Below, piece after piece: positions 53,620 to 64,000 of a stretch of DNA of 64,000 nucleotides. The notes beneath the pieces are model-generated. The model was not told where the DNA came from. It saw nothing but the letters and a program-made list of their open reading frames with translations, and made no database searches. Both the position numbers and the translations under genes were made by a program. The stretch's first letter is position 1. The number at the start of each line of letters is the position of its first letter. This DNA comes from Rhyzopertha dominica (Eukaryota; Arthropoda; Insecta; Coleoptera; Bostrichidae), in NCBI GenBank assembly GCA_025024175.1, contig QCXZ01000041.1, positions 38,497,786-38,561,785 on the forward strand. The letters are read 5' to 3'.

Positions 53620-54480
53620 TACTTCCACATCCAACGGATGGGAAGTATTGTATCGCGATAAAAATTTTCAAAATTTTTTATTTGCTCCTTCGTTTTAAAA
53701 TGGTCGAAAACGTAAAAAACAAAATATGAGCAAAAAATTTCTTGTCTGTGTCTGTATCGATGTGTTTGTGTGCCTGTGGTTTTGTTTGCAGTCACGATAA
53801 CTTTCGAAAGACTTAATATATGAACTTGAAATTTGGCAAACGTATAGATCTCAACTACCCAAAGCGACCTGTTGTTTTTGGGGCAATTAGGGTATCGGGA
53901 AGGGGGCGAAATTGGGGAGTAACTAACCTTTTTGCAAAATTTTTATTTTTTTTTCGTTTTAGTATGTAATTAGTAGTATAATTGAGAGTAATATTAGCCC
54001 TTATAAATTTTCGGTGCAGCAAGAAGAAGATCTAGCAAAACAGCGTCACTTAAAGAAAACGGTTTTTCCTAAATATCTCCGGATATATTTAATATACTTA
54101 AAAAATGAAAATACCATCATATAGGAAATAAAATTTCTCCCAAAAAGTGTCTTAGAAAATTTATCCAAAATTTTGACATTTACGAAATATTTCCAAAAAC
54201 CGTACGATTTTTTTTTTAATTTTGGTATTATATAGGAAATCAAATTTCTAATCGGAAAGCACTCTTTTCTCTCTTTTGAGACTCTTTTCGAGTTATTTGG
54301 AAAAAACAGATTTGAAAAATTAATGTATTTTTGCTAATATCACGAGGACCGTTTGTCTTAGAAAAAATGTGTAGAGAGAAATATGCTCAAAACCTGATTA
54401 CTAATCGTATAATATAAGAAATAAAAAAGTAAATTTCATTTTGACAATTGGATGTGGAAGTACTGATTCAATTCGCAGCG
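53620..54480. repeat. ~0.85-kb repeat, copy 1
   Basis: Begins TACTTCCACATCCAA (53620-53634), which recurs inverted at 54448-54462. The two-base ends TA could be a mariner-type duplication. Copy 2 at 55079-55890 matches it over most of its length, and the match runs about 20 bp past the right inverted repeat (CAATTCGCAGCGG). The true boundary is therefore unclear. It contains AACTTTCGAAAGACTTAAT. No coding block is seen. Confidence 0.85.
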
Positions 54481-55078
54481 GTTTTTTTTTGTTCGCAGCA
54501 AAACTTTCTCGGGGATAGGTACGACCATCATCTACACAACCTACCTAGATCATTTCATGTTCAAAGTCCACAGCTGCATAATATTGCACATATTGGTTAA
54601 TTTCTTGAAAACAGCGTACCTGTTAAATTTTTGTATAAAAGAGCTAATCTAGAATGTTAGGACTGACCAGGGCAAATCATTTATTTCAAGTACATTTTTG
54701 TTTACAAGGGGATAATGCATAATGCGTACCCTTTTAGCGGGATAGGCATCCCTATATACATATTTAGTATCCAAGGTAAAAATAATACATAATGATGAAG
54801 ATAAGGTGTGCTGCATCAAACTAATAATAGCTAAGAACAGTTTCAACCATCCACTTTATGTAAAATTTACTCTCTTCCATAGAATGGACCGCAAACAATT
54901 TAGAGAAAAATATTTCTCTTTCACTGAGCAAGATGATTTTTACGAGCCAAATTTGAGATATAATGTAGATAATTGATTATTTCTTTTAAAATGTAACTGG
55001 GTTTTTTATTGACGTCAACTTAAAACTTTCCCTCCAACAAATGCCCCAGTTCATCTCTACCTATCGTCACGGTTAAAT

Positions 55079-55890
55079 TACTTCCACATCCAACCGATGG
55101 GAAGTATTGAATCGCGAAAAAAAGATTTTCAAAAATTTTTATTTGCTCATTCGCTTTAAAACGGCCGAAAACGCAAAAAACAAAATTTGAGCAAAAACAA
55201 ATTTCTTGTCTGTGTGTCTTTCGAAAGACTTAATAAATGAACTTGAAATTTGGCAAACGTATAAATCTCAACTACCCAAAGCGACCTATTGTTTGTGGGG
55301 TAAGTACGATATCGGGAAAGGGGCGAAATCGGGAAAAACTACCCTTTTTGAAAATTTTTATTTTTGATTTTTTTTCCGTTTTAGTATGTGATTAGTAGTA
55401 TAATTGCGAGTATTATTCGTTCTTATAAATTTTCGGTGCAGCAAACTGTTTAGAAGATATTAGCAAAAAAGCGTCACTTAAAGAAAACGGCTTTTCCTAA
55501 ATATCTCCGAATATATTTAATATATTCAAAAAATGAAAATACTGTCAGGTAGGAAATAAAATTTCTCACAAAAAGTGGCTTAGAAAATTTATCCAAAATT
55601 TTCACATTTTCGAAATATTCCCAAAAAACCTATTTTGGACCCTGCTCGTACGATTTTTTCTTTAATTTTGGTATTATAGAGAAGATCTAATTTCTGATAA
55701 GAAAGCTTTCTTGTATTTTTTTTGTTAAATTAATAATTTTCGAGTTATTTGGAAAAACCGATTTTAAAATTTATATATTTTTGCTAATATCACGAGGACT
55801 GTTTGTCTTAGAAAAAATGTGTAGAGAGAAAAAAATGCTTAAAACCTGATTACTAATTGTATAGTATAAGTATTAATTCAATTTGCAGCG
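55079..55890. repeat. ~0.85-kb repeat, copy 2
   Basis: Direct copy of 53620-54480 starting TACTTCCACATCCAA. It has internal deletions, including about 43 bp covering the right inverted terminus: GTATAGTATAAG jumps straight to TTCAATTTGCAGCGG. Confidence 0.85.
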
Positions 55891-55899
55891 GTTTTTTAA

Positions 55900-58800
55900 A
55901 ATTGTTTTTGATACTAAATTGACATGAAGTTACAATTTCAATTGGGATAAACTATTTCACGTAAAATGTCGTACTTAACTGAAAGTAACAATATTGAATT
56001 CTTAAAGATGATTAAATACACAGGACAAGAGCGCAAAATAAAGTTATCCTTTGTTCAGAGAGAAATATACATATTAACCACGGAAATTCCAAGTAATTAT
56101 AATCAGGTTTTTGGAAAACTGGGCTGTAAGAAAGCCACAGTACATTAAATGATGAGGTTAGGTTGAATTTACTTTTGACTGCTTAAAAAATCCTAACATT
56201 TCCATTAGGTAATCTTCTAGCGAACAGCAAATTAGCTAAACCTCAGCAGTTCGTCTTACATACGAACAATCCTCCAGGAATTAGCTGAAGACGATCCTGA
56301 CAGAAGACACTAGTTTAGCAAGCAAATGACGGAGCTACTGGACGCGAGTAGTCTGACTACAGAGAATATTTTGTTTACTTGGATACAAATTTTGCTCAAG
56401 TTTTCGAATCCAATTTATAAAATGTATTTTTTCTGATGGTAGTAACGTTTTATTATACGTGTTTTTCCTAAACAACTGGTTTGTCTATGAAATCTTTTTA
56501 CTTTTAGCCAGTACATGTTTGATCGTTCAGACCTATCTTACTCATAGATCGTTTCTTTTCTTAGTTACGGCAGAAATAGGTTCAAAGTTTGTCCTGCCAG
56601 GTTTGGTGTTCCTCAGGAGTCCAACTTAGGGTTCCTGATGTTTATTTATGTATTAATACCCTTCGGGGCTCTCTCACACTAATTTCAAACTTACTGAATT
56701 GTATCACTCCTAAATGTTAATTCTCCTAAAAAATTGCGAAACAATACTATTTATAGTTATACTGAACAAAATCTTCGTTTGCATTAGCATATTAAACGTG
56801 TACTTTTGTTTTTTTGTGGTTTTAAATTACCACAATTGCTGTTATTATATCCAGTCATATTGGAATGGTATCATCTGTTTTCGTTTATTTTAAAAATATA
56901 TTGCAACACCTATCAAAAAAAATGATGTCGAATGTTGCCGAGTAAAATGCGGTCTCCTTTTTCCAAGAGAATTAAAAAATTTTGATTCTATAGAAATAAA
57001 GTTTAAGTTACCATAACCGTTAACTGTATTTTCTTTCAAATGCTGATATCTTATATTTGAAATATGGGGAACTTACAAAAATANATGACCTNAGGTTGTA
57101 AAACCTCTACTATTTGGTCAAATTAATCTTAGGCCAAAAGGTGTTACTGTTAATTCTTGCAAAGAAAATTGTAGAAAACTGCCTGTATGGAGCAATTAAT
57201 TANGGTAAGATAATAATTTAAGTCANTTTTTATATTTAAAGATTCCNCTTCTCTGCATAGTTTAGAATTAGGAAAATATAAATAAAGTCCATACACGATC
57301 AAAGGGGCATTTTCACCAGGAGGGCTTTAAACTTAGATAACTTGAAAAAATTATATATCGACAAGCCCGATCCGTTGAGCCGTTCTTGAGCTATGAATGT
57401 GACAAATATCAGACAGACAAAAAGTGCGGACAATAGCGCTTGTTTTTCATAAAATGGCAAATGGCCTAAAAAATGTACGACATCTAACTGAACACATCGT
57501 ATAAACTAAAGACTCTAACAACTATTTCTACTAATTAAATTGTTATTATGTATATTGATCCGATCTGCTAGTTATAATATGAAGCTTACCATAAATTTTC
57601 AGGTTAAAAATGAACTAATAAACGACGAACCTCATCGAGGATGTTTAAAAAGCACATAATTTTCGCTAAAATGCCTGCAACATTTTTTATCTATATAAGG
57701 AAATAAAGTGAACACTAAATTCTTGCGTTATAACTGGGTCATAACATAACAGAAAAGTATTTTCCATAAATACAAAACTTTCCGCCAGTGGCGCCGTCTG
57801 TTACCCGGTCCATTGCACCAAACATCCATAAAGTTAATTATCGTTTTACAGCACAGTATTTAGGGAACCTTTAGCAAATTAAACTCTGGATGTTAAGGTC
57901 CAGTATCGCCTGTACCGGTAACGGCAGTTTTATTCACGTGTTTTGGATCCGCAACACGGTTTACCTCATTTAAACCAATACCAAAACTTATACAAATAAA
58001 CCAGCGCGCCTGCTACTTTTCTTTTTTACTCAGGGCACAATTGCTGCGTCCAATTAACAATGCAGGCGTATCCGTTAGCAAGACGGAAAAAAGACGACTG
58101 GCCGACCGCCAAAAAGCTATACGCAACACGCACACCATCAAATCTAAATGGTGGCGCCGTGTTACCAGTAAAAAGAAGAAAATGTCAGCGCCTAACGAAT
58201 TGCTTTGAGCCTTTAACACTGAATACCTTAGTAGATGAACCATAACGGGAACGTCGTCTATAAATCTTGCAGAACTGAAGTTACGCTAGTAGAAACGGTC
58301 AAAGCCATACAATTGTTCGATCTCTGAGAAATCACTGTAGTTTCGTAGCGAATAAAAACTGAGTATATTGTAGAAGCTCGCGAAAAATTAATAACTAATG
58401 TGATATTGAGGAGTTTTGAAAAAAGGCCATTCATCCAACGCAAGAGGGTGAGTCGATAACAAAATATCAATTTCTCTAAAAATTGAAATGAAAAGATGGC
58501 TTCAAAGTACCTAAATCAGATTGCTTATAGATTTTTATATAATTTTTGTTAAATGCATTTTAATGCAATTGCATTGCTAAAGGCAGCTTCTCCACTTTCC
58601 TAATGTAAATGGAACGTTATGGTACTGACTATTGATGTGTATGAAAACGCATTAAATGAAGAACCGAATGGTGGAAACCGCATATTTCAACAATTCAAAC
58701 TAATTAAATATTGTAAACTGGACAGGTCATGGAAAACATATCAAGCCTTGAAAAACAAAGGAATTAAAATATCGTGTTATTAAACTTATTGTATTTGTTT

Positions 58801-59030
58801 TGAAATTCTTCACTTCGGTGCAATACAACTGTGGTTAGCAAAATTAAATACGAAAAATTCCCGGTTATATATTTTTTAAATTTTCAATGTGTTGAGATTG
58901 CGTCACTCCCCGCATGAGAATATGCTGTGCAATATCCGAATAGAACTAATTATTTACGCAAAGTATTTCTTACGATCAATATAATACAATGAATATCTCA
59001 AATTAATAAAACAAAACAAATGAATCAATG
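55900..59030. other. No gene seen
   Basis: Short ORFs here (for example 55966-56148 and 58013-58245) have no recognisable domains. 57300-57430 contains a phrase (GAGCCGTTCTTGAGCTATGA, then CAGACAGACAAAAAG) of a type common in dispersed insect repeats. 57780-58250 is GC-richer and could hold the upstream part of gremlin, which is unproven. Confidence 0.45.
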
Positions 59031-59423
59031 TCTTACTGATGCACATCCTTTAATTGTGTTAGATAGTACATGTTTCGAAAACTAACGAAAGTCGTCTACC
59101 ACGGAGACAGTAATCTCTTTTAAATCGGCGCATCCCTTATGCCAAGTCTTTTTTCTTTACCTATTTCTTCTTACGCGTTTGAAAAAGAAAATCACTTAAT
59201 TTTTCAAATCGCAAATAACTTTCCTACCCGTCTGTATATGTTAGGTATTTGTTTATTTTGTGTCATTCGTTATACGTATTTGACTATGCAATTACTTACA
59301 TTTGNTTAGATAAGCTATTTTATTCGTACCAATGTAATCTTTCCTACAACTTTTAGCTGAAGATAAGGCTGGATTCCCTTGAAACATGTACTATCTAACA
59401 CAATCAAAGGATGTGCAGTAAGA
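59031..59423. repeat. Inverted repeat element, ~45-bp arms
   Basis: 59031-59076 and 59381-59423 are inverted copies sharing GAAACATGTACTATCTAACA and AAAGGATGTGCA, with a few differences. The right arm is preceded by TTAGCTGAAGATAAGGCTGG and then ATTCCCTT, the stem-loop module. Confidence 0.85.
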
Positions 59424-59679
59424 TATTGTTTCATTTGTTTTATCTTTTTTTTAATAAGGGAACTGCTCTTTGAGCATAATGGATCACCTCTCTCATTTAA
59501 TACTTCAAATTGGCTAGTTCGAGAGTTAAAAAATAATACAGCTATACAAATACCACGCGTATCATGTGGAATTTCGCATGCGAGTGAAATACTGACAATG
59601 GTTCTGAATTGCATACTTCAGGTCCTACTATTCTTATCCATTTTATGTTTTATGGACCGATGAAGCCACTTTTACTATT

Positions 59680-59758
59680 TCCCGGGACCTTTTGATTGTT
59701 CGTCAAACGTGCTATCACTGCACCACTATTCAAATTCCAGGTCAAAGTGGCATCTACA
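59680..59758 (-). repeat. tRNA-derived SINE, partial copy
   Basis: Minus strand: CCACTTTGACCTGGAATTTG, then TAGTGGTGCAGTGATAGCAC, GTTTGACGAACAATCAAAAG, GTCCCGGG. It is the head of the same SINE found at 60014-60478 and ends after GGTCCCGGG. Confidence 0.75.
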
Positions 59759-60013
59759 CTACACTACTGTTCACAGAATTGTAAAGTTACATAATCAATG
59801 ACGTATTTCTATTACCATCAAAAGGTAGCCGTGAGCACAACGCTGAGAGAACGACAGTACTAATTTAAGTTGGCATCAGTGTACAATATTTTCAAATACC
59901 TTTCATTCTTAGCATGTTGATAATATATGTTAAAGTTTTTATATTCTGGCGACCAGTAGCTAATTACAACTCAAACTATAATAATCTCAAATTTATGATC
60001 ACCCATATGATTT

Positions 60014-60220
60014 ATAATGAGTATAAGAAGATTTAATTGGATTGTTTTGTAGGTGAAATACATATTTATAAAAACGTGTTGCCAGCTTTCACCAGAATTT
60101 GAACCCGGAACCTTTTGATCACTAGGTAAACGTGCTATCACTGTACGAACAAATTCAAATTCCAGGCCAGAGTGGCATATATATATGTCAAAGTTTTTAT
60201 ACGTAATGCTACTGAACGCC
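60014..60220 (-). mobile_element. tRNA-derived SINE, inverted partner 1
   Basis: Minus-strand copy with A-box-like GTGATAGCACGTTTACC and B-box-like GGTTCCGGGTTCAAATTC, then a tail ending TCCAATTAAATCTTCTTATA. It faces the plus copy head to head across a 42-nt spacer. Confidence 0.82.
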
Positions 60221-60262
60221 ATTTGAAACTTTGATGAAGCTTGCAAATAACGAGTGACACAC

Positions 60263-60478
60263 GGCATTCAGAAGCATTATATTTAAAAAACTTTGACATG
60301 TACCTATATGCCACTCTGACCTGGAATTTAAATAGGGTTTTGATAGTGCAGCGGTAGCGCGTTTGACTAGTAATCAAAAGGTACCGGGTTTAAATACTGA
60401 TCAAGGCTGACAATACTCTTTCACAAATACATTTTCCTTAAACAAAAAAATCCAATTAAATCTTCTTATAATCATTAT
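60263..60478 (+). mobile_element. tRNA-derived SINE, inverted partner 2
   Basis: The tRNA-like head at 60334-60399 has A-box-like AGTGCAGCGGTAGCGCG, an anticodon arm TTTGA-CTAGTAA-TCAAA, and B-box-like GGGTTTAAATAC. The loop would place AGT at the anticodon, suggesting a tRNA(Thr) origin. The rest is an unrelated tail shared with the minus copy. It is not an intact tRNA gene. Confidence 0.82.
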
Positions 60479-60490
60479 GCTTATTATATA

Positions 60491-62235
60491 AGTTGTTTAT
60501 AAATTGAAAGAACTATCGAGTGTAAGCATTGCTCTATAGTAGTAATTCAGTACTTTGATATGTCAGATTTCCAAAGTTTACTTTGTTTTCCACGACCTGC
60601 TGAGTTTTTAATATTTAATTAGTTTGAGCTGCACAGATCTGTTTGCTGTAGGTCAAGGCTAAAAAGGGAAATAAATTCACACTTCGGTTGATAATTTAAT
60701 CGGTTTCGTTTAAACTCGAAGGAAAAGCCTGGATAATTACGCTTCGTATTGGCAAGTCAGTGACGAAATTCATGAACGTTCGTTTGTTCACTTCACCAAG
60801 AATATTATTTGACTAAAAGTAAAAATAGTAACTCAGCAGTTGTTTAAAACATAATATATGTTTAATTCCTTACGACAGAAGATCGTGAATTGAAGAAACC
60901 AGTGGTGTATTCTAGAAAACCTAACGATACCTAAAACAGTGTGCTCGGATTCTGTGAAGTTTAATCGTTCTAAAAGATATTAAATTAGAGAATTGACAAA
61001 TATTTCCATGGAAACTTATCCGTATGGTCCATGTGGTGATAGTGAAAATGAAAATCATTCCGAAGCAGATATTTACGTTAAACTAGATGTGCTGTGTTAT
61101 TACGAGTGTAGTGAAATCACCAGACCCTGAAGTTCAAGTAAATATACAAATAATTTTCACTCCTATATAATAATGTCTAAAAAGCAAACAGTTTTTGGAA
61201 GGTATAGTGCAGATGATAATGAAGGTGCTGTAGGATAACTCTAGGTTTTATAAAGAGTTTGATTTGAGTTTTTAAATAGAAACTATTAAGTGTAACAACT
61301 TTACGCGAAAATAAATGTATCAGTTTACACTTTTTATGCGTAGTTAGTAGACTAATTCACTTTTTGCGGCAGAACAAGTAAAGTATGGCTAAAGAACGCA
61401 TTGTCAAATTTGTGAATTCAGTACAACGATATACCTAAAAAGATTTCTGTATCTATATTCAGTTCATAATATTAAACTGTCGTGTTGTTTTTCCCACAAT
61501 TACGAGTATTAATACATAAGAAAATAGGCAAATACAGCTAACTTGCTGCCATTCATAACAATCTGGTCCCTTATGGACAGGTTCCTTTTGAGTATCGCAG
61601 GTTGTTGCAGTACGTACCAGTACTTGCGTTGCCTTTTCTAGCGTTTACGATGTCCATTCATGAGCGCCCACTTATCGCACTGCCTCCTTTCACAAAGCCA
61701 TCTTTTTCTTAAAAGATACAGGTGCGGACTCTGCTCCATTCATGACGACACGAATTCAAAACGTGATGCTGTCCAAGTCTGTGGGATCTTACTGAGATTT
61801 ATAATGCGGTTACGGGTGCATTGCATTTCAAGTTAAGAGATGCCAGAGTAACATGTCTATAGTAGGCAGTAAAAAAATACCATATTGTGTACGGCATAAT
61901 CTGTGTTATACGGAGAGGTAATATACAAAATAACTCACATACTTTGCTTATGAATTTCATACTGGGCTGGATGGTTACGTTTGACAAATTCGGCATATTT
62001 TGTATACTTGTGTAAAATATTAAGGAAGAAATACTTCCACTTTTGGCATGAAAAAACAGTGGTAAAAGTCATTTTAAATAACTAGAACAACGAATTTTAT
62101 GTTTAAGTCGATCTTTCCAGTTGCATGGTAAAGTGTCGCCTGTAGACAATGTGAAGGTAAGACTAATCTTACCAGCTTTGCGGAAATGTTCATGATAATG
62201 GTAGCTAATGAATTGGTTAAGGCTTTCGCGGCCAG
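60491..62235. other. No gene seen
   Basis: AT-rich intergenic sequence. A short frame near 61011-61128 (METYPYGPCGDSENEN) has no recognisable domain. Confidence 0.5.
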
Positions 62236-62441
62236 GTGATGAACTGTTGTCCTGATTGAGGTCTAAAGGCCGTCGTCGGTTGGAATTGCTTCCTAACCTT
62301 TCGCTAGCACGACTGGCAAGCTTCTTCAGAGATCCTTCCATCGCCGGTGCATCAAGAAGCTTGCTACCCGTGCTAGCAAAACGTTAGGTAACAATTCCAA
62401 CCAACGACAGCCTTTAGACACGAATCAGGACAACCGTTCAA
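62236..62441. repeat. Near-palindrome, ~93-bp arms, stem-loop module pair
   Basis: 62236-62330 and 62350-62441 are inverted copies at roughly 80% identity with a ~19-nt loop. They share GAAGCTTGC, GTGCTAGC, GGTTAGG or CGTTAGG, CAATTCCAACC and AATCAGGACAAC. Each arm carries the CTGAAGA (or ATCAAGA) stem-loop and GAAAG or AAAAC module. Confidence 0.9.
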
Positions 62442-64000
62442 TGGTAGTTAATGTTTTCTTGACACAGTGTCTCAGTACCTTGGGTCAGTAAAAGCAGGAC
62501 TAAGGCACTTCTTTTTGACGTATAGTTTGAGGCTGTAGATAAACTGAATCAAGTTCCAATAGAAATGTGGGGAAATATAATAATGTCACATAACTGCCGT
62601 CTCACATCCAAAAGATTAAACAGCATGTGCTGTTACCAAATACGAGTTGTATCTCTTATATTTTATTATTCATATAAGTAACGGGTTACTGACCACTGGA
62701 AGAAATCAGTAGGGTTGATGTTTTTTTAGAGTTAGAAACACATTTGGTCTTTTCCTACAACATAATATGGAAAATACTTTAAAATCACAAAATATCTGTC
62801 AATGTATTAAGTTAAGCAATATATTCATACATTTGCGAGTAACGGTTGCTGGACTGTATAATCCGTAGGTAATAATAATAATTATTCCATTTTCTATAAT
62901 ATGAAACAGTTCGCTACAGAAAGAAATAAGAAATCATTNTCATCGAACCATTCATGGCGAGCGTGTCTTCAGTGTTTTATTTATATTCGAAGAAATTATT
63001 AACCACGAGAAGGTGTAATATAGATACTTAGTAACACCAGTAAAAGCAACTTCTCGAACAATGGCAATCTGTTCGTAAGACCTATATGCTCGAGTAAAAA
63101 TTTAAAAGAACGTTGTGTTACCTACAAAAAAATATTGAAGAGATGTTAGCAGCGGGTCTGACTTTTATCATTGTAAAGGGTTGTCTTTAACCAGCATATA
63201 CACCGATGGTATCTATTTCCTACAGGAAAAAACCTAATTACAGGAATAAAATAACTAATTATAACAAATCAAATAGACTAGCAGTAAGTGAGCAGATCAA
63301 CATATAATAATGAATATTAAAAGCACATGAAATATAAAAAATAACAGTTTGTTTTTATTTTTTTTACTAAAGGCAACTAGTTTGCATAGAGATTTTAGAT
63401 TATTAATAAGGCAATATAAAACAAAAGCTGATGTCTTGAACTACAACGAGGGACAAACAAATTTTTTTTGGCCGAGTTCGAAACTGTCAACTCTGTAGAT
63501 CCATATTTCAATTTTGATCTAAAGATCACAGGAAAGGAAAAGGGGTTTGAGAGTTTTTTCGTTAGAGAATTACCTGCAATTACGATTTATATAAATGCAT
63601 AAACTTTAAACGCTTCTGACGCTACACTTCCGATGTGGCTGATGAAAGTCAACCTAGGATCGAAATTAATATCTAAACCCATAAAGAGATTAGTTTGATC
63701 AATATCATAACGACTTGATAGTTCTAGCAAATTAGATTTGCGGGTGTGTCATTATAATGAACTTGGATTTATTAAGGGATAAACAATTAAGATCACACCA
63801 AGATGACATTTGATTGATAAGAGAATACTATTTCAAATACAAAAAAATTTAGTTCAAAGTTTGCAGTTATTACTATTGAAAACTACGGACCTAGATCGAA
63901 ATCCTGAGTATCGCCTCAAGAACGACAGAATGGTCTAGAGATGAAATGTTGATAACGGACCATAAAACACCTGTTTATTAAGTACACATTGAACAGTGCA
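62442..64000. other. No gene seen
   Basis: AT-rich sequence with scattered short ORFs and no recognised motif on either strand. Confidence 0.55.

Noticed and set aside
60334..60399. tRNA(Thr) gene
   Set aside because: Acceptor stem and D arm do not close, and the sequence is part of a repeated unit with a shared tail: a SINE head, not a gene.

Overview
This is a 64-kb piece of an AT-rich insect nuclear genome. It holds spliced genes with GT..AG introns, Ty3/Gypsy, Jockey- and RTE-like, Tc1/mariner and hAT remnants, and a tRNA-derived SINE. A clear gremlin gene (a DAN-family BMP antagonist that Drosophila lacks and Tribolium is reported to keep) favours a beetle or another non-dipteran insect, but this is an inference. 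No bacterial, viral or CRISPR locus was seen.

Three host genes are supported. (1) UBR7 (UBR box plus PHD finger, minus strand): exon 1 at 10016-10171 and exon 2 at 5157-5654; its 3' exons lie off the left edge. A Ty3/Gypsy element with identical LTRs (685-5029, target duplication ATAG) sits in its next intron. (2) 7B2, the secretory chaperone of prohormone convertase 2 (plus strand): coding exons at 12767-12829, 16198-16576, 29995-30185, 30346-30405 and 34128-34205, together 256 residues with phase-compatible junctions. UBR7 and 7B2 are divergently transcribed about 2.4 kb apart. (3) gremlin (minus strand), a single coding exon at 52366-53148.

Most of the remainder is decayed mobile DNA. The large 7B2 introns hold a Tc1-like element, an RTE-like reverse transcriptase with an inverted partial copy, two nested hAT-type elements, an internally deleted Gypsy element, two Jockey-like reverse transcriptase fragments, a Gypsy gag fragment and a hAT transposase fragment. 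Between 7B2 and gremlin lie a long-inverted-repeat element with a Cys-rich (CXC-like) remnant, a second hAT pseudogene with an apparent intron, a 312-bp-spaced direct repeat, a possible TIR element, and two mariner-like remnants. Right of gremlin are two copies of an ~0.85-kb repeat, a head-to-head pair of tRNA(Thr)-like SINEs, and two inverted-repeat elements.

The most unusual signal is a short module (GCTGAAGA or similar, then a small stem-loop, then GAAAC or GAAAG). It recurs about seven times in otherwise unrelated repeats, several times in inverted pairs. Other points are an excess of the palindrome TGACGTCA, no recognisable furin site in the predicted 7B2 protein, and a basic-then-acidic insertion in the gremlin cystine knot. 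Reading was by eye, so repeat boundaries are approximate by a few bases.
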